Of a stretch of DNA of 6,670 nt, positions 6,267 to 6,670 are shown piece by piece; position 1 is the stretch's first letter, and each line of letters opens with the position of its first letter. A model generated the notes under the pieces. It saw only the letters and a list, made by a program, of their open reading frames with translations, was not told the origin of the DNA and ran no database searches. A program made the translations under genes and the position numbers. The stretch covers positions 1-6,670 of the forward strand of contig USCN01000073.1 of NCBI GenBank assembly GCA_900553165.1, given 5' to 3'. The DNA is from an uncultured Collinsella sp. GTDB taxonomy: Bacteria > Actinomycetota > Coriobacteriia > Coriobacteriales > Coriobacteriaceae.

Positions 6267-6292
6267 GCGTCGCATCGGCGCGGTGCTGACGC
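6267..6292. other. Imperfect hairpin between convergent genes (weak)
   Basis: GCGTCGCA (6267-6274) can pair with TGC-T-GACGC (6284-6292) with one bulged base and a nine-base loop. It begins immediately after the zinc-ribbon stop and lies between convergent genes, where a transcription stop is expected. There is no T-run on either strand, so this is a possible rather than a proven terminator. Confidence 0.25.
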
Positions 6293-6314
6293 AGCGCGAG
6301 CCATCATGAACGTG

Positions 6315-6670
6315 TTACGGACGCGGCGACACCAGAACGTCGTAGCGCACGGCCTTGCCCGCGAGCTGATAGCTCGGCTTCATACCGGCAAGCAACGGTC
6401 CCTTCACCGGCCGCTTGATAACGACCTTGCGCGGGTGCACCGCAAGCGCAGCTTCGACCAGCGTCTCCTCATCGGCACACGGCTGTTCCAGATGATGCAA
6501 GAGCTGGAACTTCTTTTTAACCGCCGCGCTCTTGGTGCGCTCGGGAAACATGGGGTCCAGATACACCACGTTGGGAGCCACGAGCTCGCCCTGCCCGATC
6601 AGCTCGGCTGTATGGCGAAGGCCGGCAACGCTATCCTCGCCCGCATGTAAGCGCATGCGCGCCACGGCTG
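6315..6670 (-). CDS. rsmJ: 16S rRNA (guanine1516-N2)-methyltransferase RsmJ, C-terminal part
   Basis: The last ~118 residues of an S-adenosylmethionine-dependent methyltransferase that modifies G1516 of 16S rRNA in the small ribosomal subunit. The key motif VVYLDPMFPERTKSAAVKK matches the RsmJ/YhiQ signature; DPMFP is the (N/D)PP(F/Y)-type motif IV that holds the target base amine. After it come a helix with LLHHLEQP, then RKVVIKRPVKGPLL and a final strand YDVLVSP, all in the order seen in E. coli RsmJ, which is about 250 residues. The reading frame is open to the right edge, so the start and the SAM-binding motif I lie outside the window; the internal GTG at 6665 is not the start. The stop TAA is at 6315-6317, convergent with the zinc-ribbon gene. 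Confidence 0.9.
   Translation of the reverse strand, partial: AVARMRLHAGEDSVAGLRHTAELIGQGELVAPNVVYLDPMFPERTKSAAVKKKFQLLHHLEQPCADEETLVEAALAVHPRKVVIKRPVKGPLLAGMKPSYQLAGKAVRYDVLVSPRP

Noticed and set aside
1..6670. Mobile element or defence island
   Set aside because: There is no transposase, integrase, terminal repeat, tRNA or CRISPR array; apart from the broken UvrA2 gene the content looks chromosomal.

Overview
The window (about 60% GC, tightly packed, most genes on the minus strand) looks like the chromosome of a Coriobacteriia-type gut actinobacterium, Collinsella-like. That placement is an inference from protein style and composition; there is no rRNA or other marker here to prove it.

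Left part (1-2604), minus strand. An AAA/STAND-type ATPase (1323-2441) is followed, with an 8-bp overlap, by a UvrA2-type ABC protein whose first nucleotide-binding domain fills 1-1330. The UvrA-like gene is broken. A one-base frame change near 770-830 coincides with a diverged second copy of the zinc-finger module, so the reading frame splits into 752-1330 and 1-780. The 163-bp gap in front of the ATPase is dense in possible control sites: two 14-bp direct repeats exactly 20 bp apart, each holding an extended -10-like TGGTATAAC on the minus strand, and next to them a TGACAATTTGTCA palindrome with extra half-sites.

Middle part (2605-5403). A 669-residue translation-factor GTPase related to Tet(M)/Tet(W) ribosomal protection proteins (2605-4614, minus) is divergent from mscL (4860-5285, plus). 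The GTPase belongs to a chromosomal branch and lacks the Tet(M) loop chemistry expected for tetracycline displacement. The MscL channel carries a CxxC...CxxC zinc ribbon at its C-terminus. The 245-bp gap between them holds only weak promoter-like sequence. A strong hairpin with a T-run on the minus strand (5343-5366) lies between the convergent mscL and acetyltransferase genes.

Right part (5404-6670). A GNAT acetyltransferase (minus) and a 98-residue zinc-ribbon protein (plus) are divergent around a 74-bp gap with an inverted repeat, TGGTATCA-N14-TGATACCA. The window closes with the C-terminal part of rsmJ (16S rRNA m2G1516 methyltransferase, minus).

The genes read as mostly independent housekeeping or stress functions: translation (RsmJ and the GTPase), osmotic protection (MscL), and an ATPase/UvrA2 pair that may form one transcription unit. 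No tRNA, rRNA, CRISPR array, insertion sequence or integrase is visible. The best leads are the broken UvrA2 gene with its duplicated finger, the operator-like cluster before the ATPase, and the face-to-face repeat at 5915-5944.
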